DNA of 37,019 nt from Phaeoceros laevis (Eukaryota > Anthocerotophyta > Anthocerotopsida > Notothyladales): the NCBI GenBank assembly GCA_049999765.1, contig JBNGIQ010009375.1, positions 241,901-278,919 on the forward strand, written 5' to 3'. A program made the position numbers and the translations under genes. Below the pieces are notes generated by a model. It had not been told where the DNA came from, ran no database searches, and saw only the letters and a program-made list of their open reading frames with translations. Positions 1 through 10,306 of this stretch are shown piece by piece. Numbering within the stretch: the first letter of the stretch is position 1; each line of letters starts with the position of its first letter.

Positions 1-177
1 TTGAGAGGATTTCGAATATGTAAGAATATTTTATGGTTGACACGTGTCCAAAAAGTTATTGACAAAAATGAGTTGGAAGTAGAGGTGTCCACCCCCTGGC
101 TGCGGGTACTTTTAAGTACTTTTATCCATTTATTAATTCTAATTTTTTGCCCCCGAAGTATAAGAAACATGTATCAT

Positions 178-277
178 AGGTTTATGTCATTTTTATTATA
201 AAATAATGAAGTTTAGTTCTCTAAGTTCTAAGGTTTATGTCATTTTTATTATAAAATAATGAAGTTTAGTTCTCTAA
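178..277. repeat. 47-bp direct repeat ending at an assembly gap
   Basis: Two identical 47-bp AT-rich copies lie at 178-224 and 231-277, separated by 6 bases. The second copy stops exactly where the run of N begins. This could be a genuine tandem array the assembler could not cross, or an artefact of gap closing. Confidence 0.85.
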
Positions 278-377
278 NNNNNNNNNNNNNNNNNNNNNNN
301 NNNNNNNNNNNNNNNNNNNNNNNNNNNNNNNNNNNNNNNNNNNNNNNNNNNNNNNNNNNNNNNNNNNNNNNNNNNNN
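278..377. other. Assembly gap (100 N)
   Basis: Exactly 100 N, the conventional length for a gap of unknown size. It is flanked on the left by a duplicated 47-bp segment. Confidence 0.99.
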
Positions 378-534
378 ATAGGTTTTTTTGAAATCTTCTT
401 GTTGAGCTCTACCCCGATATGCTATAATTTATATCCTTTGGATTGTTTTTGAAGGAGATATGCGCATGTTTTCTAAGTCGAGTCCTACAAGTACCGCCTA
501 AAAACGACCTAAGTACCTTATCATGCAAGGACCC

Positions 535-724
535 TACCTTGCTACTACTACTACTACAACCTCCCTACGATATGTTTCTCAACCTATCAAAAACGTGCTT
601 TGCGATTCTCAAATGGGATTTTAACATGACCTTACTGCTACTACTACAACCTGTTGTTTCCCCTACAACAAGTTCCCCAACCTATCAAAAACGTGTTTTA
701 CGATTCTCAAATGGGATTTTAACA
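535..724. repeat. Tandem duplication of about 98 bp
   Basis: A block made of a CTA/CTG trinucleotide run, a variable spacer and a 47-bp core occurs twice. The cores are at 580-626 and 678-724 and differ at about two positions. No protein is supported across it. Confidence 0.8.
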
Positions 725-846
725 GCTTGCAAGTAAGTCTTAATAAGCTAATAGATATTGGTGAAAGTGAAACCGTGAAATAGAATAGAATCAATAGATA
801 GTCATATTTCCCTATTTCTAGTGAAGACCATATTTTATCTCTTTCC

Positions 847-1190
847 AGGGTCCGTCAACAGATTCACGCTGCAAGCTTACAGAATTGGCATTTACAGTGG
901 TCTTCATCTTCTAAAGCTGGTACTCTCAAGCATGTGGTTGTGGGTGGCCCCTCGGCCACAGTGTTGAAGTGGCTTAGTCTTTGCGATTGGAAACTTACAT
1001 CATTCCTCATGCAGTTACGTGCTGGGCATATGGCTATTGGGGCTTACTTCAAGAGATTCAAAATTGTTGAAACTCCATTCCGTCGGAAATGTATGTCTTC
1101 CGAAGAAACTCGCTAGCACATACTCGGACAATGTCTTGCTACTCACCCCAAGTGGAATCAGATTTTTCAAGGTTTATCCTATAATATGCG
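847..1190 (+). pseudogene. Non-LTR retrotransposon remnant (C-terminal end of RT/RNase H polyprotein)
   Basis: One frame reads through VLKWLSLCDWKLTSFLMQLR, then AGHMAIGAYFKRFKI, SSEETR, a TAG stop, and HILGQCLATHPKWNQIF. The layout (a hydrophobic LRxGH-type stretch, then an ET-x-HIL-x-x-C motif with a stop inside it) resembles the cysteine/histidine-rich region at the end of LINE-like and RNase H-containing retroelement polyproteins. The stop at about 1114-1116 and the missing upstream RT domain make it a decayed fragment. The family assignment rests on this pattern only. It lies in a repeat-rich stretch next to a gap, consistent with transposon debris. Confidence 0.5.
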
Positions 1191-2589
1191 CTATTGGTGC
1201 TCCAGAACTTAGGGGAAAACTTCTATCCTATTTTAAAGCGATTGGTACATGTAAGGTAGGTTCGCTCACATAGCTATTGGTTTCCTCCTCTAAGTTGTTC
1301 TAATACCTTCTCTTGCGTTTTCTAAGTTAACAATTATTCTTGTTTTTTATCAACATTAGGTGTCATAGGCTCACGACTGCATACTCATAAATAAATAAAT
1401 AGTCATAGAAAAGCATGAATCTCGGCTTATGCCATCAAGATCCTCAAAAGAGTACGTGTGTAGCTTAGTTATTGGAAACACGTTTCCTCCAGTGAAGAAA
1501 CGCATTTCTTGCGTTTCCGAGTTTCCAAGTTTCTAGGGCGTTTTTAGAATAATGCCACGAGCTTAATAAAATAACGCGGGAATCGGCATGGCGAAACGGA
1601 AACGCGTATCTACAAAAAAGAGCGATGTGAGTTACTTGGGAAGTCGTGCAACTCCCCAAGTCGCTCGTGGCGTCATGCCAACCATGCTTGATCTTGGTGT
1701 TGCGCTCCCTAGATTGCCTAATCCTGGCATCGCACCATGCCATCCCTGATCGCGCCAACCATCCCTGATCGCACTCCCCAGATCGCCTGATACTAGCATC
1801 GCGCCTCGCCTGGGCGCACTCCCCAGCAACCGCTGCGCCTCCACTCCAGCCACTCCACTCATGCCCTATACCAAGGATGGCCGGAGTTTGGTGCCACTCC
1901 CAGTGCTACTCTGGAGGCAGCTTACTAGACTTCTAGTTATAAGTTAGTAACTTACTAGTTATTACTTCAATCTTAAATTTTAAAAAACAATAAAAAGCAT
2001 CCTACTCCCGTTTCCTCTATAGACACCCCCGATAAAGTAACGTAAAAAACGTTAGAAACTTTTATCCGTCTCCACCGTTTCTTAAGCCGCCGCAACTAAG
2101 GTGTGTAGACTACCCATAGTAACCCATACTACCCTGTCAATTCGAGTTCGTCCAAGCCAAGTAAAATGGAAAAACTGGCGCTTCTTTCCGCCAATTCGGC
2201 CACTTGTGTACTGAAGTTCTCTTTCGGCAGCCTCATCCAAGTTGCCCCTGAGCATGTGTTGGATCGAGGAGATACCACACTAAAGCAAACTTTTCAAGAC
2301 CTGGGTCAGTCCTGACTCTGACTCCTCCCAAATCCCAAATGCAGATCACCGCAGTAGTTTCTTAGTCTTTGCCAAGATATATGCAGTCCCTATTCAAATG
2401 ATACCGACGATGTTGGTGGACCATTTCAAGCTACGTTTTCTGGGACCTTGGTCAAGTGTTACGCTATGGCAAACAGTTACCAGAGGGCACACTTCAGAGC
2501 CTCCGAAGCTGATTCCTGGCAATGTTTTGCAAAACAAGGCCCTCCCAATCACTTCGTTGAACAAGCCTGAAATATGGTGCTTCTTCCAA
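1191..2589. other. Gene-poor stretch left of the WAT1 cluster
   Basis: No supportable coding region. The left part is AT-rich and follows the retroelement remnant. The middle holds a degenerate GC-rich minisatellite. The last few hundred bases before 2590 are probably the 3' flank or 3' UTR of the minus-strand WAT1-like gene. Confidence 0.6.
1690..1810. repeat. Degenerate GC-rich minisatellite
   Basis: Related 30-bp segments at 1707-1736 and 1774-1803 share the pattern CTCCC-AGAT-GCCT-AT-CT-GCATCGC and are 67 bp apart. Between them lie two CCATCCCTGATCGC-like pieces. The open frames on both strands here follow from the repetitive GC-rich composition. Confidence 0.6.
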
Positions 2590-4559
2590 CTAGCGGTGGT
2601 CGCTGCATAGACACACCACAGGTTGAGTACCAAAACGAGGTCCAGCAAACATGCACGCGCCTTTGAAGAAAAAGAGTTGGGTATGAATGGGGAAGGGTAC
2701 CAACCCGTTCAAAAGAGGCTGCTTTATGTCTGACTGTGCTAATGAAGGCTCCACCACAGCCTGCAGAGGGATCCTGCTCAGTTCCTTTTTCGATTCCATT
2801 TTCCCCCAAGTGATAAGGTACAATCCCATAAACACCACTAGAGCTCCTAAAACACTGCCGGCCGAAGCAAATTTGTCAGCAAAAGTTGAATCCAAACAGG
2901 GAGCACAAAAACGTGCACATCGAGGCTGGTCAACAGCTAGTGCTGAGACTGGTGGTAAAGCCTTGCCTGCCCAAATATATTACATCCCCCAGAAAGAGGA
3001 GCCCAAATGCTCCTGAGACAACCGGCTGCAATGGCATGTATGCGCCGACCAAGAAGGGTCCACCCCTCTGGAAACACCAAGTACTCAAAGCGAAGGTGAA
3101 ACCTGACACCATTGCCCCCTACACAGCACACAAATGGCAGTTAAGCCCATGACCCCTTCAGGCCACAGCAAAACTCTAACAGGCAAAAGAACACGACAAA
3201 ATCGGGTTAGACTGCACCACTAGTTGCCGACCAGCAAAGTGAGCTTACCGCATAGACGATGGAAACGATGCCAAGCGCGTTGGTTACAATCCAGGCAGAG
3301 GTGTCTTGGACAACTGTGAGGCCTGTGCCCAGTAGGAAAATGCATCCAAAGAACATTGTAATAGCTGTCTCAGATAAAGGCGCGGGGTACCGTGCAAGAA
3401 TAGGAGCCTGCAAAAAGGACGAAAAGTGATTAGAGCTGTTCCTGGATGTCAATTTAAGAGCCCTAGGCATCATCTGCAGAGGAAGCTCTGGTTGCAAACC
3501 TTGAAAACCTCACTACCTGCAAATTCACAAAGATTCCCAAGCACAGGGTGTTTAGGACAAGACATGCTGAGCCATATTGCCACGCTGTTATGCCATATCT
3601 CTTAAGCACAGAACCAAGAAAGGCTGGCGTGTGAAGAGCCAACTTGTCTTGAGACCCGTTAAGCAGCTCGGGCAGCTCAGATCCCAGCACAACTGGACCT
3701 TGGTAGAATGTCATGAGACAGGCACCAACAAGAGCGCAAAGGACACCAAGAAGTTTCGCCTTCCCATTTCGTTTTCTGATCTTGATGTCTTCGGTTCTGT
3801 TTGCCAATAAGTAAATGTTTCAGTCATTCAGAAAAGTACCAGCAGCAGCACATACACAACGTACTGAAAAAAGCAAAACTACCCTCGTAGTACTCAGAGC
3901 ATTGAACAGGTCAGGCAACAATGTGAACCAGTCAGCCTGCAGTCGCATGGCAGAACGATTAAGGAGAAGATGACTACTTGAATAGTACAGCTATGAGGAA
4001 AGTAAACATGGGAGTTGCAATCTGCAAAGCGGCAGCATAGCCCGGGGAGGTGAGTGCCAGTCCAGTCAGGAACAAGACTTGGTTCGCATATATTCTGTTC
4101 AGCAGCACAATGACATTCGGTCCTCGTAAGCACAAGAACACAGTAACAGTGCTGAACAACATGATTGGAGACGGACATAATTCACTCACCCTGTGATGCC
4201 TGCTAACACAAGAAGAGCCAAGACATAGGGAGTCAGCCGAGTTCTCTCGTCTCTGCAACACAAAGAGCAGAAGAACGTTGTCAGAACCTGATACAGAAAC
4301 GAAAGAGCACAATGAGGTGCTTCCGCACTGCACCCGTAGATACTTACTTCTCCAGGAAGTATCCGAAGCTTGCCACCAGGACGAAACCCAGGAGATTTCT
4401 GTAGACTGCAAACACAAAGCGGTCGATACCATCCGTCAACGCAGCTTTGGTTAGCACGAAATACCCGGCTACCGACAGCTGAGTGAGGACGAGGGCCAAG
4501 TGGATCTTCCAAAATCCCCCATCCAGAAATCGGGAGTTCCGACTTATGGCAGGTGCCAT
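2590..4559 (-). CDS. WAT1-related (UMAMIT/EamA) transporter, copy 1
   Basis: Membrane transporter of the plant WAT1/UMAMIT branch of the drug/metabolite transporter superfamily. Characterised members move auxin or amino acids across plasma membrane or tonoplast; the substrate here is unknown. Seven exons in order: 4559-4348, 4252-4190, 4094-3978, 3796-3517, 3407-3249, 3118-2967, 2854-2590. They total 1248 bp (415 aa) and close in frame. Start: first ATG, MAPAISRN, then FWKIHLALVLTQLSVAGYF (helix 1). The family signature is in exon 3 (GLALTSPGYAAALQIATP). Exon 6 carries STWCFQRGGPFLVGAYMPLQ and FLGDVIYLGR; exon 7 has the last helix VLGALVVFMGLYLITWGK. Two EamA repeats are expected at about residues 15-150 and 195-340. 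Oddities: intron 6 has a GC donor (AG/GCAAGG), and the tail runs about 38 residues past the PLL motif that ends copies 2 and 3. Confidence 0.9.
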
Positions 4560-6027
4560 CCCGAACAATTCAAGCCCGCATGGAAGGCAGGGAGTCAGAA
4601 ACTGCTTGAATATCCAGGATATACAGTTCCGACAGACCCCATACTACGCCGTAGCACAGCAAAACCGGAAAACGGATAATCCCATCTCCCTGCTCGACGA
4701 GAGGTCGTCCATAAAATAGGAACCTCCAAGCTACACAGCAGCTGAAAAGTGTTTACAGCATGTGCTGCTGCATTGCCAGAAAATGCATAAGAAACAGATT
4801 CTTGAGTGCTTCCAGAATCACCAACAGGCGCGGTCTTGAGCTCGCATTTCCAAGAGTATCCATCGGAAAGGGACAGGCATTCATGTCTGCCACCGCGCAG
4901 ACAGCAGAGCTCATCAGTCTCGGGAACCGTTCGAGATCCTGGGCCCGTTTGTTATCGCTGTACACAGTTTTGTGGACGCAGATCAATTTTATGCCCTATT
5001 GTATATCGTCAATCTGATTCGTTATCCATTCTGATGAGACGCTTAATCAAGGCATTGTAGAAAGCGAAATTCAGAGTGAATTATGCAGGAATTATGATGA
5101 GTCAACGAAACCAAGCTGAGATTTTGGGGTCAACCACTGGTTTCTGCTCACATTCGCCACATCCGGCTTTAGCCAGGATGAAACAAAGGCCTCAACGACA
5201 TTTGGCACGCGCTAGACCAGTAGATAATATAGTACGTGTAAACCCCAACCAGGAATCTCCAAGTGTTGCCTTCACCCCAAGCACGACAAAGTCACCTCCC
5301 TCCCTCCCTCCAGGGGACTGGTCGAAATGCAGTAGCAAGCATAAGAGCTAGGCCAGTAAGATCTACGACACGTAGAGACGGTTCCTAGACGAGAGCACCC
5401 CGTCGGTACACAAAGGCAACCCCAGGCATCATATTGCCGACACGAGCGAAGGAAATACGTCGGTATTATCAAGCAGTGTAAGCAAGCATCTGCTACATAA
5501 ACTTTTCCTGTACAGTTTGGTGGGACTCCAAACAGTATGAAGTCCTCCTTGATATGTGTGGAAGGTGACGTGAGCCCACGAGACGCAACCACTGCACTAG
5601 TGACACTGTGCAACTGGAAACATAATTTGCGTGGCGGGATTTCCAGTCTCCAGTCTGGAAAGCGCTGCCACTGTAACGCGTACTGGAAGCGACTGTGCTT
5701 GTGGTGCTGAGTTAGGCATTCTTCAATGTAGGGCGGTACCACTACCACTTGAATACCCGCACAAGTGGGGACACACCAGAATAACCTTCAACAGCCCTTT
5801 TGGGCATAAACAAAAGGAGGTTCCGGGTGTCTGGGTTCGCCTGGCTAGAACACACTTGCAACCAGCTCCCTTGTTCATACTTGTCGGCCAGAAACACATC
5901 GCAATATGTACCTCCTTCAGCTCCTTAGCTGCACATTTGGAAAAGGGCCTCATGGAAATCAGTGTCGGCCACAAGCAGGCATGTGCCGAACTGTGTCTCT
6001 ACACGGACTCCCAGCTGATGATCAAGC
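4560..6027. other. Intergenic region between WAT1 copies 1 and 2
   Basis: Contains the promoter and 5' leader of copy 1 on its left and the 3' flank of copy 2 on its right. No conserved coding region, RNA gene or clear repeat was recognised. A short C+T-rich run (CCTCCCTCCCTCC) lies near 5297. Open frames on either strand, including a 205-codon one at 5631-6248 that overlaps the last exon of copy 2, look like chance. Confidence 0.6.
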
Positions 6028-7870
6028 TCACCTCAGAAGTGGTTTGCCGAGGCTCTCTTCGTCCCTCCAGACAATGTTTATCGGGACTCCTGGATTGGCA
6101 GCATTTGTGCTCAATGCGGGATTGCGACGAATCCAGTCTCTTTGACGTTGTTGCCCCCATGTCACACAGAAGAGACCAGCTAGTATGCAAATGGCCCCCA
6201 AAATACTGCAGAACAGCCAGGCCAGAGGATTACCAGTGCTGCTACTAGAAGACAGGCATTTGACGCACAGCGACGTGAGAACGTGAGACAAACCTGCCAA
6301 GGTAAACCACCTCTCCAAGGAAGATGAGACCGAATATTCCGGAAAATACTGCTTGAGAAGGATAGTAGGCGGTGACTAAGAAAGGTCCTCCTTTTTGAAC
6401 ACACCACGTAGACAGAGCAAACCCCAAAGCAGAAGTCAGGGCGCCCTGCACATGACGTTGCCACATCGTCCATGAGAACTGACAAATGAATCCTTCCACG
6501 TACTTCAAAGCTCAAGAACGTAAGTGTAAGGGGCAGCATCCAGCATCGAAGGTTGAGTGAGAAAGCTCATGACATACGCAGTAGAAGAGAGCCATGATAT
6601 CTCCTGGTTTCGAGACTATCCAATCAGAAGGATCATGTACTGTGAAGAGCCCGGAAATGCCAAGCATGGCCACGCCAATGGCAGTAATCAACCCGACAAC
6701 AGGGACAGGTGCGGGATACCTTACAACGATCGCAGCCTGCAGTTGAGATCTGGGTGAGTACCACACAAGAAGAGTACACCAGCTTCTGCCAGCCTGTGGC
6801 CAAGTACAAAACTGTAATCCTTTTCTGGAATGAAAGCATGACAAACCATCACCTGAAGATTTATGAAGATTGCTGCGCACAGCGTATTAACCAGGAGGCA
6901 CAATGAACCAAACTGCCAGGAAGTTAATCCCAATCCGAGGGCTCCGGAATGCAGCCCTTGCTTAGTGTCAGGCCCGAAGGTTTCATCAGCGAACTCCAAC
7001 TCCACAGCTGGCACGGTTCCGATGACTACAGCTCCTTGGTAGAAGGACATGCAAAGAGCACCAGCCACACAGCAAACTACGCCAAGTAGCTTGGCTTGGC
7101 CGTCCTTTCGCCTCCAATATACTTCCTCAAGCCTGCGGTGTCACGTTCTTGGTAGGGCTCAGCCCAGGGCAAAAAAGAGGACAAGAACCCTTCACCACAG
7201 CACTGGAGATAAAACACATCACACGAATTCTTACGAACTAAACCACCAGCATTTCCATGATGCAAATACCTGCACATGACCGAAATCATGAAGGCAAACA
7301 CAGGCACTGCATTTTGCATTGCTGCCGCAAACGACCCTGAAGTGAGTGAAAGCCCCGCCATAAAGGACATTTGAGCCAAGTACACCCTGTGCACATTCAG
7401 GACAATGACATGAGGGGTTTATAACGTTCCGGGGCCGTGGCCAGGCAGTCAACACCAGTGTTGGACGCATTCACCACTCCCTTTCACAGGCTTTTCCATC
7501 CGTTGTACATCAGCGGGCGTAATTCATTCACATGGAACTTACCCGACGAATGCAGCAGTGAACACCAGGAGGAGCACGCTGCGAGTCAAGCCCTTTCCTT
7601 CCACTCTGCACGTACAACAACCAACGGTTCAGTCACATGTTGATGAAGCAAAAATGCAATTCAGGGCCCTTGGTTGTCTTGCACTCACTTCCTGGCAAAG
7701 AGCGCGAAGAAGGCGAGGACACAGGTGGAGATCAATTTTTGGTAGACTGGAAACACCATGCTGTTCACCCCCGAACTCAAGGCCGCCTTGGCCAGAACAT
7801 AGTACCCCGCACCACCGAGCTGCACAATGACTTGTGCCACATGAACCTTCCACAGCGGCGTCTTCTCCAT
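6028..7870 (-). CDS. WAT1-related (UMAMIT/EamA) transporter, copy 2
   Basis: Same family and orientation as the neighbouring copies. Exons: 7870-7689, 7605-7543, 7386-7270, 7132-6853, 6736-6578, 6445-6294, 6205-6028. Sum 1131 bp, 376 aa, in frame with all junctions GT-AG. The start is the ATG of MEKTPLWKVHVAQVIVQ, chosen because copy 3 begins MEKSEMWKVHVAQITVQ. Key signatures: GLSLTSGSFAAAMQNAVPVF (exon 3), AKLLGVVCCVAGALCMSFYQ (exon 4), STWCVQKGGPFLVTAYYPSQ with FLGEVVYLGR (exon 6), and SILGAICILAGLFCVTWG followed by the C-terminal GKPLLR (exon 7). About ten transmembrane helices in two EamA repeats are expected. It lies about 1.5 kb upstream of copy 1 and 2.4 kb downstream of copy 3. Substrate not inferable. 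Confidence 0.92.
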
Positions 7871-8954
7871 TGCAGCTGCCCCCACCACCTGCAGCCAGCA
7901 CAGGCACAGGCGTGATGCTTGTCAGTGTCAATTCCAGCAAAGAAGCAACCGCCTCAACCGGAACCTAGAGAGCATTTAGCGCACAAATGCCCTGAAAATG
8001 CGCACGGAAGTGCAAAGTGTTGCTCCTACCTCTGAGACAGTCAGAAGGTAGGCCAAGGCGGAATGAAGGTTGTTTGAAGAGATCGTTACCCGGAGGTACG
8101 AGTCACATGGGGAGTACGGTGTGATCCTCTAGGACGAGGCAAGAAGCAAAGACAGCTTTGGAATTAAGATGAACAACACACTGGATGCACCCGTGGGAGT
8201 GGCAGCCCCGGATCAATTCTCCACAGCTCTCGGAAGAAGAAGAAGAAGTTTATTTCCAGTGTGTGACAGGGTAAAAACCACACTCTGAAGCTCGGAGCTC
8301 CCTTAAGCCGCTGCCACCTGAGGGGATTGAGAGACCCGGAGCGCGCATAGAATGAATCTACAACACTTGCTGCTCGATTGGGACCGGAGATGACATGGAC
8401 GGGGTGTGATGAAGACGAGACAGCGAGAGAGTGAGGCTGAAGGCTGATGACGCTGAAGGCTACTGAAGCTGGTGGCAGTAGGCTCCTGAAGCTGTGGACG
8501 AGGTCCACGGAAACGGCCCAAGTGGCCTCACCAGGTTCCCGCATTCCGTCCCAACGCTCCTTCCTGTTGCGTCCCCAGACAGAGAGATCTTTGTTCCGAA
8601 TAGACAGACGCGGCTAAAACAGAAGGACCCTCCCTCGGTTCTTGGCTGGCTGCCGCCAGCTGTTACCGCCTTTTTGGTCGACACCGTCAAACCTCGATCC
8701 GCGTGCCTGTCGATAGTGTTCGTGGCGATGCCTAAATATCAGTTGGACAGGCATGGCAGGCCATGGCGCATGCCCATGCGCCTGAGCATACGCCTTCTTA
8801 TCACCGACGTCTCCTCTCACCTCCATCTACTCTTGTACTTGCCCTGCTGTACACGCGACCGAGCACCGCTCCATCCGCGCGTCGCACACAACCATCACAC
8901 GTACCATGCTCCCAGCCTCCCACCCCCCCCCACCCAATGCCGTCGCTGCTTGGA

Positions 8955-8981
8955 GACCCTAACCCTATCCGGGTTAGGGTC
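8955..8981. repeat. Telomere-like perfect hairpin
   Basis: GACCCTAACCC at 8955-8965 and its exact reverse complement at 8971-8981 are separated by five bases (TATCC). Each arm holds one and a half TTAGGG-type units. The stem lies in a GC-rich block upstream of WAT1 copy 2. It could be an interstitial telomeric scar, a protein-binding site or chance. Confidence 0.8.
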
Positions 8982-9164
8982 GCGGCGCGCGCGGTGTGTG
9001 CGGGGGAAGCACGGTATTAGCCACGGTATGTGCGCGTGGAGTGGGGTACGGGAGGAGAGGCGTATACAGCATTATTCACAGAACGTATACGAGTAAGAGA
9101 GAGGAGGTGAGGTGAGAGGAAGAGGCATGGTGGGATGCGCCATGGCCACGTGAACACCTGCCCA

Positions 9165-9250
9165 CCTGATATTCTGGCCTGATATTTTGGCCTGATATTA
9201 TTGCCTGATATTATTGCCTGATATTATTGCCTGATATTATTGCCTGAATA
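9165..9250. repeat. 13-bp minisatellite, six full copies
   Basis: Consensus CCTGATATTATTG. Six contiguous 13-bp units start at 9165, 9178, 9191, 9204, 9217 and 9230. The first two have variant ends (CTGG and TTGG in place of ATTG), and a partial seventh unit follows at 9243. No coding is implied. Confidence 0.95.
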
Positions 9251-10306
9251 TAGAGGTACCGTAGAGTTCAGTGACTTCAGTCTCAAGAATGGGCAGGTGA
9301 TGGGGCCCACCACCTGCCGTCCGGTACCTCGTGGCGCCATGGCATGGCTGTCCATGGGCGAGCCGCCATGCCATCGATCTCCATGCCACCCATTGCCCAT
9401 ACCGTGGCGTCGCCCTGCCGTTCATTGACGTGCCGCTTTCATCATGCCTTCTGTCAAGCAGGCGACGCGCGTCTTCTATCCCCAGAATTACGTTAGACAT
9501 GCGAGATGGGCCCCTCTTTGCCATGCAGCCATGTACCCCATCCATCATCCAACCTTTGAGAGAGTCAAAGGGGCCCTCATCATCAAACCTTGTCGTCGTC
9601 CGGTAGGACATGGAGGCAGCCCCTTCAATTTTGGTGATCCTATTATGGAACTTCGTCGAATTTCAGAAACTCAGACCGCTCCCATTGATTGGAGTGGGTC
9701 CAAGGTGCTTGTCACAGGGCAGTTCCTGCCTATGGCTCACAATGAACCTGCTCAATGCCCACGATGACGATGACGATAACGATGTCCTTTTAGGCTGGCA
9801 TGGGAACTTCGCTGCGCCACACGGCTCGAATTGGGAGCACATGTGCACTTTTAGGGACGTTCTGCCAAACACCCAATGTAGCTTGTGGGTCCGGTCGCCT
9901 CGATGGCGTGCAAAATGCACACAGATACAGTATCTCCTTTCGGCGAACGAAACCACCGTGTCAAAGTGCCTTGTGCATCGCTTGTCTCTGTCTCTTGTAA
10001 CCTGCGCACATCGTGCTCATCAGGACGTCAAGAGAATCAAGCAATCACCAGGCAACGGGTGCGCACAAGTAGGCACACGACGCGTGGGTGTTCCACCCTC
10101 CCAGAGACCGACTCAACTACTGTAGTGCTCTTCACCTTCGCTTGAGTGTTTTTGAAGGATCCAGGTCGAGCCATCCACATTCCACAGGCATGGCCCATCA
10201 GGCGTAAGAACGTTTTATGTTTGGCACTGCTGACTGATGTTTCCTTACTATATATGTGAGCAGCACACCACTTCACTTTAGCCCCAGGTGCATCAGAGAA
10301 CCAGTG

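Larger units (their letters stand above)
7871..10306. other. Intergenic region between WAT1 copies 2 and 3
   Basis: About 2.4 kb without a recognisable gene. The right-hand end is the 3' flank of copy 3; the left part is the promoter and leader of copy 2, with a GAA microsatellite near 8233. The middle (8700-9100) is GC-rich with a C-run near 8925 and a telomere-like hairpin; a 13-bp minisatellite follows at 9165. Long open frames on both strands (for example 8494-9096 plus and 9610-10125 plus) resemble no family I know and track the GC-rich composition. A short GATGAC microsatellite lies near 9762-9780. Confidence 0.6.

Noticed and set aside
5631-6248. 205-codon plus-strand open frame
   Set aside because: Its right end is antisense to exon 7 of WAT1 copy 2, and no segment resembles a known protein.
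8494-9096. 200-codon plus-strand open frame
   Set aside because: GC-rich, low-complexity Pro/His/Arg composition spanning a C-run and a hairpin; no splice or family support.
9610-10125. 171-codon plus-strand open frame
   Set aside because: Includes a GATGAC microsatellite and no recognisable domain; opposite strand is open as well.
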